DNA from: Leishmania martiniquensis
Lineage: Eukaryota > Euglenozoa > Kinetoplastea > Trypanosomatida > Trypanosomatidae
DNA length: 64,000 bases
Direction of reading: 5' to 3'
Assembly: GCF_017916325.1 (NCBI RefSeq)
Contig: NC_090141.1
Span: forward strand, 62,001 to 126,000
Below, one piece after another: positions 29,113 to 39,534 of this stretch. The position numbers and the translations under genes are program-made. The notes under the pieces were generated by a model, which ran no database searches, was not told the origin of the DNA, and worked only from the letters and a program-made list of their open reading frames with translations. Numbering within the stretch: the stretch's first letter is position 1; each line of letters starts with the position of its first letter.

Positions 29113-31767
29113 TCAAAAGATGCCGTCGATGTCAAATATGTGAAACGTGGCGGAGTGCATAGCCGACGCGGACAGGGCCCCGCCAAGACCACTTCGCCGG
29201 GCAGTCACCTCGACAGAATCCGCCGCAATACCCTCGTCGCCTTTTACCGTCGCATTGTTATCTGCCGGACGACGGCGTGCCGTGCCGCCGTGGGGAGGAC
29301 GATGCGCGGGCGCCCTGGATGCCGCGGAAGAAGCGCTGCCCCCGTGTCCCCCCCGCCGTTTAGCCGCCCCCTGCCGCCTGATGGAGGCATTGTGCGCCGC
29401 CGTGTCGAAAACGTTAAAGGCACCGCTAGTCGCCTCTGCAACGCGACTTGCCAGCCGGCTGCTGCCCATCACCACCTGCTCTGGCACGACATCCTCGGCG
29501 TCCACCGTGGGCACGCGAGCGGTCAGCATGCTGGCTGCCAGCTGACGCCGAGCGCGGTGCTCCTCAAGCTCCACCAGTGGCTCAGCAGGAAGAAGCGCCT
29601 GCTTCACAAACAGCTTCGAACCGCGTGCGAGCCCCGTGGCGGCAGCACCCGTGGCGCCTGCGCCGACAGAGGCGGCATTGGCATCCTCGAAGCACGGGTA
29701 TGGAGGCAAGGGGTGGGGCCCCACCTGCAGCTCTGCGGTGCGCACAGTCGCACTGGTGCCGGCCTTGCCGTTCGTTGAGCTCCCCGTTGCTGCGGGTCCG
29801 ACTGTCGCGGGCCCATCGAAGCTGACCCACCCGTCCATGCCCTCCTTGCGTGGCCGTCGGTGAACACGAGCGTCGCGCACATCGCCCTGGTCCAGGCCAG
29901 CATCGCTGCCAGGCAGGTGCACTCGACACAAGGCACCGCCGCCGCCGCCCCCCTCCAGCTCCGGGAATAGCAGCTGCGCGTCAGTCCGGCGCCCCTCCTC
30001 CTTGTCACCCTCTGGCCCGTGCTCTGTCGCCGCCACAGCGGAGGCGGCGGGCAAGGTGGATGACGCTGCTAACGCCGCCGCCGCCGCCACGCGAGCCTCG
30101 ACCTCTTCCAAGGTATGCGGTATCTGCGAATCGTCTGGGTACACGGGCAGCGACAAGGGGCGTATGGTCACAATCGCCTCGATCAACGCGCCGTACTCGA
30201 CACTGCAGAGGCCCAGGCCGTGCCGTACAACGTCCACGCACCCTGGCCATGGCAGCAGCGGCTCTGCCTCATTGAAGAGCAGTACGTGCCGCTGATGGCG
30301 CCGATAGAATGATTGCAGCATCTCGAGCGCCTCCTGCGAGGACGAGCTGAGTCCGCAGATCGGAGCTGAGAGGCTGCGAATGGGGCGATCTTCCCACAGC
30401 AGACGGGCGCCAGTGCCGTCGAGGTAGTTCACCGCCTCCTCGTATAGTGACCGCTGGAGAAGGACAAAGGTGATACCGCAAAACAGCTGTTGGCGCTGCG
30501 GATGCGGGGCGAAGTAGCGCAGGTGCGAAGTCGCCGGTGCCCCAGTGGCGGTTGCCTCTGCTGCCCCCGCCGTCACCGCGATGGAGGGAGGGGCGAGACT
30601 GGACGCGGTAGCCGAGAGCCCACCGGCCCCGGCGTCACTGACGGGGGGGCGTGACTCGTCGACGGGCGGCACCACATGCGCCAGGAAGTCGCGCCACCAC
30701 GGAGACAAAGGTGGCACGTAGCCTGAAGGATCGGGCAGCGGCCTCTGCGGCGAGGAGCGTTCACAAACGGCTACGAAGAAGGCCGGGGTGACAATGGGCA
30801 CGGCCCTGCAGAGCATTGCGACGACCGCAGTCGAGGGCTGCACGGTGCTGGTCACCAGGAAGCTCACCGTGTTGTAGCAGCGTGAAGCACCTGAGGAGAG
30901 TCCTGTTCCGCCAGCATCCACGGTAGCAGCGGCGACAGCGGTGAGAGGAGGTGCCACCGCCGGTGTGCCTGGCCCGGTCGACCGCTGGCTTAGGGAAAGA
31001 CCGCTGCCACCTAGGACCGTGACACTGCTGGATGGCAGCCCTGCTGCTCCGTCCTCGCTGCGCAAGCGGCCCTCAGTGCAGCCTTGTACCTCAGCGGCAC
31101 TCACGGACTGGATGCTGCTGGGGACGCTCTCTTGCCGCACGCCACAGCACCGCAAGGCGTGCGACAGCTTTGCCTGCGCCTCCACATCGACGTCCTCGCA
31201 CAGAACCGACAAGTCCAGCCACATTAGCTTCAACGCAGCTCCATGATGGCCTAGCTGAATGGTGAACTGGCGCCAGGAGGAGCGGTGTACCGGTATGTGG
31301 CAAGGGACACCCCTGGTGAGCGGCAAGGCAGGCTGGGGCACCCTGCAGCCCGAGATCGAGCCTGAAAGCGGCCGCTTACGCTCGGCGCCTGCTGCCGCCG
31401 CCACCGCGGGGGCGCAGAATACGCCTGGAAAACACACCTCCGGCGCAGGTGTGGCGGCACCCTCAGCACCACCGCCACGGCCATCAGCACCGTGATGCGC
31501 GTCGTCGAGCGTGTCGACCTCCTCTCCGCATGCTACGATGGCGGTGCCGTAAGTGGAGGAGTCGAGCAGCGAAATGGGCTGCGGAGCCCACTCCCCGGGA
31601 CCGCTGGCCCCCGTGGGTGACTGCAACCCAACGGTGATGGTGAGGTGCGTGCGACTAATGCTGCGATCGCCCTGAATGATGACGTGGCAGTCCTTCTTGC
31701 CGACCCGGTAGGACTCCCCGCCGATCAGCCAAAAATGTGGCGCCTCGTCAAAGAAGATGACCCACAT
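29113..31767 (-). CDS. NBS1: NBS1/nibrin homologue (MRN complex subunit)
   Basis: This is an 884-residue protein with the FHA-BRCT-BRCT order of NBS1, the phosphoprotein-binding subunit of the MRE11-RAD50-NBS1 DNA-break complex. The FHA domain starts at residue 1 and has YRVGKKDCHVIIQGDRSISR followed by THLTI, very close to the nibrin core. A first BRCT covers about 290-340 (VSFLVTSTVQPSTAVVAMLC, then RAVPIVTPAFF). A second BRCT-like block covers about 425-545, opening with LFCGITFVLLQRSLYEEAVN. A C-terminal patch (KQALLPAEPLVELEEHRARR, near 750) may be the MRE11-binding segment. The final residues, FHIFDIDGIF, recall the acidic-aromatic ATM-binding tail of NBS1. The linkers between are long and Ala/Gly/Ser-rich. 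It is nuclear and acts in break repair by homology; no experimental inference is made here. Confidence 0.85.
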   Translation of the reverse strand: MWVIFFDEAPHFWLIGGESYRVGKKDCHVIIQGDRSISRTHLTITVGLQSPTGASGPGEWAPQPISLLDSSTYGTAIVACGEEVDTLDDAHHGADGRGGGAEGAATPAPEVCFPGVFCAPAVAAAAGAERKRPLSGSISGCRVPQPALPLTRGVPCHIPVHRSSWRQFTIQLGHHGAALKLMWLDLSVLCEDVDVEAQAKLSHALRCCGVRQESVPSSIQSVSAAEVQGCTEGRLRSEDGAAGLPSSSVTVLGGSGLSLSQRSTGPGTPAVAPPLTAVAAATVDAGGTGLSSGASRCYNTVSFLVTSTVQPSTAVVAMLCRAVPIVTPAFFVAVCERSSPQRPLPDPSGYVPPLSPWWRDFLAHVVPPVDESRPPVSDAGAGGLSATASSLAPPSIAVTAGAAEATATGAPATSHLRYFAPHPQRQQLFCGITFVLLQRSLYEEAVNYLDGTGARLLWEDRPIRSLSAPICGLSSSSQEALEMLQSFYRRHQRHVLLFNEAEPLLPWPGCVDVVRHGLGLCSVEYGALIEAIVTIRPLSLPVYPDDSQIPHTLEEVEARVAAAAALAASSTLPAASAVAATEHGPEGDKEEGRRTDAQLLFPELEGGGGGGALCRVHLPGSDAGLDQGDVRDARVHRRPRKEGMDGWVSFDGPATVGPAATGSSTNGKAGTSATVRTAELQVGPHPLPPYPCFEDANAASVGAGATGAAATGLARGSKLFVKQALLPAEPLVELEEHRARRQLAASMLTARVPTVDAEDVVPEQVVMGSSRLASRVAEATSGAFNVFDTAAHNASIRRQGAAKRRGGHGGSASSAASRAPAHRPPHGGTARRRPADNNATVKGDEGIAADSVEVTARRSGLGGALSASAMHSATFHIFDIDGIF

Positions 31768-33635
31768 TGGAGGTCCAAAAAGAAGAGGAAGCAGTCGCGA
31801 GAGCGCCGTTATGCGCTGAAAACGAACAACGCGACTCTAACAGGTGAACGGCGGTGGTCAGTGCACCGCTCTCTCTCTTGCCACCTCTCTGTATCGGGGC
31901 GTAGGAGTGTGTGGGAGTGCTCGTAAACATAGGTCGCCTTGTATGCGCGCGCGTGTGTGTGTGTGGAGGGGCGAGGGGCCCCTCTGCACTCGATATCTGG
32001 GATGGTGTGCTCTGTCGTACGGTGAGATTGAAAGTCTATGAAGGAGGAATAAAAGGGGGATGGGGCGGGGCCTGATGCGTGTGCACCCACACCCAGGCGC
32101 GGAGAACTGGCGAAAGCACACTCTAGTGGTGGCCTCCTGCGGGTCTCTCGTGGTGTGTGTGTGTGTACCTGTCTGTAAAAAAGGGGGGAAGAGGATAAAA
32201 CAGCTCTTTGAGGAGACGGCGGGAGCGCCACCCATCCGGGTACACAATGATCGTCGTCAAGTACTACTCCCATCCCCCCCTCACCGCGGGGGCACCGCAG
32301 CAGCGCAGATGGAGAACAAACACGCGCCTTCAGCGGCGCACGCGCATGTACAGGGGTCCACCTGAATCCTCCGTCCGTCTGTCTGTCTCGCTCTCTGTGG
32401 CCTTCTTTCTGGCATGTATGCCGCTGAACTCCTCACCAACTGCAGCAGTCAGAGAGAGCGCAGCAGAGGAGAGGGGGACAGCCCCTCCCCCACCCCACCC
32501 CAACCTTCACTTCATCTCCCCCTTTCACATTGTGAAAAAAAATCCTCCAGACCTATACAGCAGAGGCGCGTCACACATTCGACTGCGACCACAATTGCCC
32601 CCCCCACCCACCCTGCACCCACCCCTTATCACCTCCCCCTTCAACGAGCTTCACAAGCTCGTCACCCTCGACGACAGAAGGCAGATACTGCGCGCCGCCA
32701 GCAGAATCGAGATCTCTGTGTGCACGGCGCCAATCGTACCATTGCATCGTTTCATGGGACCGATCACTTGGCTGGGGTAGAGGGAGGGGGGAAGGCACTC
32801 GGCCGCTACGGTGATACAGTGGTCGCCGGGAGAGGCAGCGCTGGAGCAAAGTGAGCAGTGCACCGCCCATGGCAGCAGCGGTAGTGGCGCGGAGAGGAAA
32901 CCGGTCTCTTCTGCTCTTCGCACTGCTCCTTGCGCGAGAGCTGGTGTGACGGTGGGAGCGTAGCACGGAATCAACGGCTTGCTTGAGGCTGTGGCTGGGC
33001 CCGCTGCTGTCTTCGCGGTCGTGCACTCCATAAGAGCGCGGTCTTGCATCCCACCCCTTTTGACGCGCGCACCACAAGCCAATCGTCTGCCGTAGAAACA
33101 TGTGGTGAGGTGGCTGCACGATGTCTGCCTCTCGCATGTGCAGTTGCCCGCAAGGTCGCACCGCGTCGTTGCCGGGTACCATCACTTCGATGCGCGGACG
33201 GTGCACTCGTGCAGCAGATGGCGTTGCACAAGGTCTGAGGGTCTTCCGCGACTAGTGCAGAGGCGAGGGATAGCGACGCTGTCCTCAGCTCCTCTGCAGC
33301 TGCCGCCAAACTGCCCGGCGGCACCCACAACAGTCCCCGAAAAGATAGCGCATGCGCCACCAAAATCCGAAACGTCGAGAAGCCTGCCAACGGTATCAGC
33401 GTCTGGCACCCACTCCCACGTGCCCCGCAGGCCTCAATCCTGCAGCAGCAGGCAGCCCCCGACGACTTCAACGAGCACACATGGTGTAAACGCCGAGGGG
33501 ATTAGAAATAGGGGCGTGCGTGAGTGCGTGCAAGTGTCTGTGTGTGTGTGTGTGTGCTTGTCTACCTGCCAGCCCACGCGTGCAACTGCTACCTCGCACT
33601 CTCTGTGCCGCTCATCCGCGCGCGCAGGCACAGCC
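31768..33635. other. Intergenic region, partly coding-like
   Basis: The first part (31768-32560) has typical leader features: a purine tract at about 31776-31797 and GT repeats near 31955 and 32150. About 32600-33500 looks different. Several overlapping minus-strand frames are protein-like in short stretches (for example DVSDFGGACAIFSGTVVGAA), but none runs the whole length. It may be a decayed gene or simply GC-rich 3' UTR of RNase H1. Nothing is called. Confidence 0.4.
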
Positions 33636-34778
33636 CTATGGTGTGTGCCGCCGCGAGCCATTCACCGCCAGCGAGTCCGCCATCTCGTTGCCGTGCACCT
33701 TCGAATGGCCTCGCACGTGAACGAGCTCAATGCCTTCACTCTTGTCGTTCCGGGTGTTGTGGCACGTGTAACGCACCGGCTCCGCAGAATCTTCTTCGTC
33801 ATTGTGCCCGTCCCACCATCGATGCGCGCGCTGCCGCTGGCAGTGCTGCTGTCTTGCGTACAGCGTGTTGTACTGGTCGCGCAGCCGGATCAGCTGCTTC
33901 CACAGGTCTTGGTTTCGCACCGGCTTCTTGGTGGACAGCGCAAAGCCGTTCTGAACCCATGCCTTTGCGTGCCGGGTGAGACCGTCAATAACGTAGCGGC
34001 TATCGGTGTAGATGGTGAGATGCGGAAGTGGTCGCACGAGGTCGCCCAGGGGCCACGCCGACGGGTCCACGCAGTGAGTCTCCTCCAGGGCATGTGCGGG
34101 TGCGCCAGCATCTACGAAAGACTGAACAATCGCGTGTATGACGGCCCGAAGCTCTCCACGGTTGTTCGTCTGCGGCTCTGTAAGCGGCACCGGGCACGAG
34201 AAGTTGCGAGGATCTGACGGGGAACCGTAGTACCCCCCGTAGCCTGCCCGCGCCTGGGTAGTTCCATTGTGACTGCACGCGCCGTCCACATAAACCACCT
34301 CGGAAGCATCAGATGAGCGGGCCGCCGCGTTGGTAGCGGGTGCGTGCGAGGCTACCGTCGAGAGAGTCGCGGGGGAGAGAGAGGTCAATGTAGAAGACGA
34401 TCTGGGCAGATGAGCTGCATTATGTGCGTCATCGGCGCGGCTGCGCCGCGCCTGTCGCGCTTCCTGCTCTTCTCCTGCTAAGATGTCGTCGCTCGCCTCT
34501 CGCTGAGGCCTCCTCTTGAATGCGCTGCTTCCGAAGGCGGCCTCCTCACGTCTGGGTGGGCACGGGTCAGCGACAGAGATGCTGCCGCCGCCAACGCGCA
34601 ATGCGGAGACAGTGGCGGGCAGGGGATGCGCAGCCAAGAAGCGTCGGGCCTCGTTCAAAGTCCGGAAGCTCTTGTAGACGCTTCCGGGGTACCCCGTCAC
34701 CTGCTCGGCACAATGAGCCCACGTTGAGTAAATGCCACGCGCTTTACCGACGGCCACAGCGTAGAAAGATGCCTTCAT
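33636..34778 (-). CDS. RNH1: Ribonuclease H1
   Basis: This 380-residue enzyme cleaves the RNA strand of RNA-DNA hybrids. The N-terminal hybrid-binding domain is at residues 3-50 (FYAVAVGKARGIYSTWAHCA, then GYPGSVYKSFRTLNEARRFL). A Ser/Ala-rich linker follows. The catalytic RNase H fold is from about 158 to 375, with the acidic residues in the usual order: Asp in YVDGACSHNG (near 161), Glu in NRGELRAVIHA (near 204), Asp in IYTDSRYVIDG (near 257), and the His/Asp pair in VRGHSKVHGNEMADSLA (near 355-368). An insertion of about 35 residues lies before the last motif. Eukaryotic RNase H1 can be nuclear, mitochondrial or both; no clear mitochondrial presequence is seen before the hybrid-binding domain. 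Confidence 0.97.
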   Translation of the reverse strand: MKASFYAVAVGKARGIYSTWAHCAEQVTGYPGSVYKSFRTLNEARRFLAAHPLPATVSALRVGGGSISVADPCPPRREEAAFGSSAFKRRPQREASDDILAGEEQEARQARRSRADDAHNAAHLPRSSSTLTSLSPATLSTVASHAPATNAAARSSDASEVVYVDGACSHNGTTQARAGYGGYYGSPSDPRNFSCPVPLTEPQTNNRGELRAVIHAIVQSFVDAGAPAHALEETHCVDPSAWPLGDLVRPLPHLTIYTDSRYVIDGLTRHAKAWVQNGFALSTKKPVRNQDLWKQLIRLRDQYNTLYARQQHCQRQRAHRWWDGHNDEEDSAEPVRYTCHNTRNDKSEGIELVHVRGHSKVHGNEMADSLAVNGSRRHTP

Positions 34779-36493
34779 GCGAAGCCCACAGGAATTACAA
34801 GGATGGAGGCAGCAAGAACGGCGGCGGCCGCGGTGGTGGCGGCGACACTTAGCCCCAGGGAAAGAGGCGGTGGTTCAGGCGGAGAAGCGGCTACGCAGTC
34901 CTTCGCACCTGCATCACCCGACAATAGACCGGAGACGTGCCCCACAGGCTCAGGCGGTGGCTTCGCATGCAGCCTGAATATGCTCGATGTCACCTGCAGC
35001 GTCCTCCAGCGTGGCCTGCCCGCAGAACCGTGCTGGGGGTACGGAGACCCGATAACGGGGCAAGCGCACGAGACGACGCAAAGCAGCTGCTGCCGCGGCA
35101 CGTGACGTCGCTTCCGTTGCCAGAGGCCCACGTGAAGACTGATCAGCAGAGCAGGTGTTCAGGTCAATAACAAGGAGGAAGGACAGATGCTCCCAATACA
35201 GTGCCCTCAAAGGGAGAGGCACGGCGGGGTAGGGGGTCCTGACGAGCGCCGCGCCAGCGCTAACAGCGACAAGAATACGGCGGAGCAGCACAGCAAGGAA
35301 GAGGAAAACGGCACGCACCCTCCGTGTGCGAATGAACTGAGCTGCTGTCGATGGGTGCGTGCAAGCGCCTGTATGCGTGTGTGTGTGTTCGTCTGCGTCC
35401 TGATGTCCCGGTATCGCTGTGCATGTGGGAGACACACAAAGTGTTTGAAGGAGGAAGGAGTGGGGAAGACTACGCGTACGCATCACGCGCGTGTGAGGGA
35501 GGGAGGAAGGAGGGGGAGAGCAAAGCAAAGCGGTTGCTCATCGGCCCCTTTTCTTCTCAGCGGAAGGCGGTGACGGCTGAGACGCTCCTCCTCCTCCCTC
35601 CAGAGAGAGAGAGACAGCACGTATAGAGGCCCCCCTCATACACGCGCATCCAAGCGCAGGTATGCACGTCATTGCGGCTGAACCACGCGGACTTTCTTTT
35701 GCGTTAGAGCTGGGCACCACGTCATACTACCCCTGGGCGATCTGTCCATGTCCTGTATCTCGTTCAACACACGTCTGCACACTGGCGTAGGCGTGCGCGT
35801 GCGTGGGTGCGCACAAGCGAGCTGCTGTCACTCTCACCCTCTCCTTCTCTACGCTAGAGTGTGCTCAGATACGATTCGAACCGGGTCTGATACCACATCG
35901 CTGGTCGCCCGTCGTAACATATCACACACACACACACACAGGCAGCTTCTGCCGTCATATTCCGTCGCAGTAGGTGCACCGTAAAGGGGGGAAGGCTGGG
36001 GAGAGAGGGGGAAAACAGAGGAGGAGCTGTAAGCGGAGGGCTTGGCGCAGCTACGCGAACGAGCAGAGGAAGAGTGAGAAGATCGCGAGCGAGAGAAGTA
36101 AGTGAAGGCTGTAGAAGCAAAACGCCCTTCACGATTATTCCCCTCACTCTCCCCTGTCTCAACCACGCACCCGTATATCTTCTTGCATGAGGTTGTGTGT
36201 CAGAGCCACTGGTGAGCATGTGCACGCATGCTACACAGAAGCCGCAGTGGCACCCACACAAATACACACGTAAAGGAAGTCCACCCTCCGCGCAAGGAAA
36301 CATGGGCAGAGCAGAATGCAGTGGAATCGGCCGTATAGCAGCAGCAGAAGCGGCGCGGTCTCGAGGGAAAGAGGCGACAGCAAGCAGCAGGAGCGAGATA
36401 CCAGAGAGGGGCGCGCATATGTGCGGGTGAGGGTGACCGTTGGCACAACGCGCATTCATCTCTTTACCGTCTCCTCTCCCTCTGCGTCCATCC
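34779..36493. other. Intergenic region, 1.7 kb
   Basis: Purine tracts at about 35450-35530 are candidate splice signals for RNase H1. An 18-base CA repeat lies at 35923-35940 and another purine stretch at about 35985-36025. Minus-strand frames at 34775-35131 and 34950-35528 look partly protein-like, but the first has no ATG and they are not called. Confidence 0.5.
35923..35940. repeat. (CA)9 microsatellite
   Basis: Eighteen bases of perfect CA repeat on + in the gap between the MYND gene and RNase H1. Confidence 0.9.
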
Positions 36494-37017
36494 TCACCTC
36501 ACACGCCCAGGGGGTGCACACACCTGCTTGTGAGCCTTCCAGTCCGCCTTCTGACACTCGAGGCTGCAATACTTGCCAGTCTGCACCGACTGCAGCGCTG
36601 GAGCGGTACTGTTGTCGCCGTCGCACTGCCTCGCGCCCCCTTGTGGCAGTGGAAGCACCCGTTGGGACTCGTCATCCCCTGTGTCGTGGTAACATCCTCC
36701 ATGCCCATCATGTAACTCGCCTTGGCTACTGCCTCGCAGTTGGCCGAGTTGCACACTGGCTGGGGCAGATCCTCCACACGGGGCGGGAAGGTTTCAGCAA
36801 AGAGCATCGTGTGGTGAATCAGTCGCGTCGCTGACGTTGCCTTGCACGTGTAGCGCAGCGCATCCTCGCCCGTCAGCTGCTCCAGAATCGTACAGCTGAC
36901 CTCCTCAATCGTCTTGTTCACGTCGCGCTCGTATGTCTCCTGTGTGAGCTTGTCGATGTTCGCGGAAAACTGAAACGTCTTCTCCCCGACGGCAACGTGG
37001 AAGATGTGAAGCACCAT
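36494..37017 (-). CDS. MYND zinc-finger protein, interrupted by a frameshift
   Basis: Translation from the ATG at 37017 gives an N-terminal domain of about 90 residues (MVLHIFHVAVGEKTFQFSAN, helices around TQETYERDVNKTIEEVSCTI), then the first half of a MYND finger: CFHC and, after 17 residues, CSRC. The frame then leaves the family pattern and stops at 36499. The second half (TGKYCSLECQKADWKAHKQV plus a final Cys) is in the next frame and stops at 36494. The switch is at about 36580-36585, consistent with one missing base. MYND fingers bind Pro-rich peptides and are adaptor modules. Either the sequence has an error or the gene is broken in this strain. The start choice rests on the first ATG after the upstream purine tract (37025-37060 on +). 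Confidence 0.75.
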
Positions 37018-37977
37018 CGGACGAGCGGAAGAAAAAGGGGGTGAGAGGAGAGGCAGGCCTGCCGGAGGCCCCGCAAAGAATGCCGGGGAGCACGTGCGTG
37101 GTCGTAAACGGCTGCTCTCGACCTGTGTACGGGGGGTGGACGGGCGTTGAGCTGTGCACAGGAGGCGGAAGAAACAAAAAAGAGATGACAGTTGCGGCAT
37201 TGGAGCAGAAAACGGGTCAACTCCTCCAAAGTGTGGTGGCATATGCGCCTTCGCCGGTGAAAGGGCGTTCACATCCCTTTCCCATTAGGCGAGGGGGGGA
37301 AGGGGAGGGGGAGGAGGGTGCGCAGCAAGAGAGCTCGAGCAACAGCCCACCACACTTGCACGCGTTTGAACCCCTCTTCGCCAGCTCCTCGCTCTCTGAC
37401 AGTCGCAACCACGATGCCGCCAAGGAGGCACACGTTATCGCCCCCTTTCCCGTTCCCTTCGGCCCATCCTTCGAGCCCGACCCTGCACTCTCGGCAACAG
37501 CGCGCACAGCCTCGTTGCCAGGGACACGTAGGGTTACCTTCACCTCTCGATCAGTTCGCTGCGGACTCTTGCGACGATTCAAAACATATGCACAGCCATC
37601 CTCTCTTTTTCCCTTCTCCATGTTGTTGCGACGGGCGATGAGCCGCATGCGCATGTGCGTGCATTCGAACGATGGCCTGTCCGTCGGCCCCATTCCACCT
37701 GGCACGCCCACACCTGTGAAAGGCGTGCGGATACAAGAGGAAGCGGAGTGCCGCTGTTGCCACGCAGTCAGAGCACCGCCACATCAGCCCCCGCACATGC
37801 GCGCAGGCAAGCCGTCCAAGCAGGCGCTCCGCAGCATCGACGGCGTGGCACAAGTGAGGGCGGCGAGTCCACAGTCCCCCCCCTTCCCCACCTCCACGAC
37901 AGTGACGCCGTCATGAAATAGACTTCACTACCAAATCACCAACAAAGAAACGCGAGCGCCGTTGCCTGCACGGCGTC
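37018..37977. other. Intergenic region
   Basis: Purine tracts on + at about 37024-37056 and 37288-37320 are likely splice signals of the MYND gene. No gene is recognised. Confidence 0.5.
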
Positions 37978-38605
37978 TCACACCCAAAGTATCTGCACAG
38001 GTCGGCGGAGGTGGTTGAGGGAGGCGCGAATGGATGCATCCCCATCAGCGCCCCCCCCAAAGCGCATGGGTGCGAGACATGCGGCATCGCCCACATCTGG
38101 CCCGATGGGCCGATAGGGCGCAGATGCTGAGAGCGTGACGAGAGCACCCGCGAACCGCGCCACCGAGTCCTCCACAGTCCAATGTGAGGAGCTCTCACGC
38201 CGCATCGTAGAAGGGGCGCGGCTTGCAGCCGTTCGGGAGGGGAGGGAGCACGGCACGCAGGCATGCAGGGTGCAGCGCATCCTACTCGCACGGCGGGCCT
38301 CACCGCTTCTGCCCTGGTGCAGAACTATGAGCACGCCCCCTTTGGATGAAGGGATACCGGCCGCCGAGGTTTGCCTGGTGCCGGTCGAGCAGCAGGTATC
38401 CGAGCAAGGGGCAGGGCGAGGGTGCTATGCGCACGGCCCTGCTGGACGGCAAGCCGGTTCGTCCCAGACGGCCAGGGTATAGCCGCGATGCACCTGGGGC
38501 GTATGTGTATCGACCTGCTTCCTCACGGAATAGCGCGTCAGGCAGAAATGGTCTCTGTTCAGGCGGGGGGTGGGGGATACGACGCTCGGCCACGAGCTGT
38601 TCCAT
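37978..38605 (-). CDS. Possible small protein gene, frameshifted
   Basis: A minus-strand ATG at 38605 lies just after a very long pyrimidine tract (purines on +, about 38615-38900) and an acceptor-like CACAG. It opens a protein-like frame (MEQLVAERRIPHPPPEQRPF, then YTYAPGASRLYPGRLGRTG and CPLLGYLLLDRHQANLGG) that stops at 38300. A second protein-like frame overlaps its end and runs to 37978 (LIVLHQGRSGEARRASRM, then WTVEDSVARFAGALVTLS). The two are offset by one base, and a run of five C on + at 38336-38340 lies at the crossing point. A one-base length error or mutation there would make one protein of about 208 residues. The product is not recognised. It may instead be a decayed gene. Confidence 0.42.
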
Positions 38606-39534
38606 CCAACGGAAGAAGTACGCCGGAAAGAGGGGAGGTGCTGTGGTGGGGGGGAGGGGCAATGATGGGGTGTATGCGGAGGAAGGGAAGGGCGGGTGCG
38701 GAGGAAGCGATGGAAATTTCTTTCTGGGAAGAAGGGTGTCGAAGAGAAACGATAGAGACGAGGAGAGGGGAGCGGAGGGGGAAAAGGGGCGAGAAGGGGA
38801 GAGCCACGACGACTAAGACAGGAAAAAAAAGGAGGGGAAAGAGCGAAGGTGAGAGGGATAAGAGTGGGAAGAGAGAGAGGGGGGGATCGGGACTGCCCTT
38901 TGGCTTTGTGCCTCCAGGGGGAATTCGCACCACATGGAGACGAAAACAGAATGGGCAAACGGGAAAAAAAATGTACGAAGACCGGCGGCCGGGGGGCGTC
39001 AAGTGCTTTACCACAGTCGCGCCAAACACAAAAGGAGAAACGGTAAGGGAAGCAAGCAAACAAAAACGCTCAGGGTGCCAACGAGCAGGCAGCAGGGTGT
39101 GGTAGGGCGATACCAGCGATAACTGCAACCGCTTGAGGGCTCCTGCAACCCCCCCTCCCCAACTCCCTTTCACGTTCCTTGGTGGATTTTTTTTCGGGGG
39201 CGGAGTCGGGGGGGAAGGGGGGGCATGCGAGGCGTGGGCATACGTGGGTGCATGTGCACGTGTGCGTCTCTGGTGCTGAACTCGACGTCTTGAATTTGTT
39301 TCAAGGCTCCTCGTGCCCATTTTCTTCTTCTCGTCCCCCACATTGGATTTGCCCCATGCGGCGCACTGAGTCTCCTCAGGTTTTGTTCCGAGGACACACA
39401 CACACACACGACGGGGCCTCTGCGATAGCTGTGCCAATGGGGGCCAGGAGAAAAGGATGAAGAGAGAGAAGAGGTGAAAGGGGGGTTGTAAGCCTCCGCG
39501 AACTCTTTCAGCCGCACTTCCACTCCTGCACCCC
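38606..39534. other. Intergenic region with very long purine tract
   Basis: From about 38615 to 38900 the + strand is nearly all purine, which is pyrimidine in the minus-strand transcript. This is an unusually long splice-signal-like tract. A T-run follows at about 39187-39194 and a CA repeat at about 39397-39411. No gene seen. Confidence 0.55.

Noticed and set aside
33102..34217. Long + strand frame (371 codons) opposite RNase H1
   Set aside because: Shadow of RNase H1, whose hybrid-binding domain and catalytic motifs are clear on the minus strand; + strand codons show no family.
34775..35131. Minus-strand frame of 118 codons ending at the RNase H1 start, with a hydrophobic C-terminus
   Set aside because: It opens with GTG and has no ATG; its stop overlaps the RNase H1 ATG, which is not usual in trypanosomatids. 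More likely RNase H1 leader.
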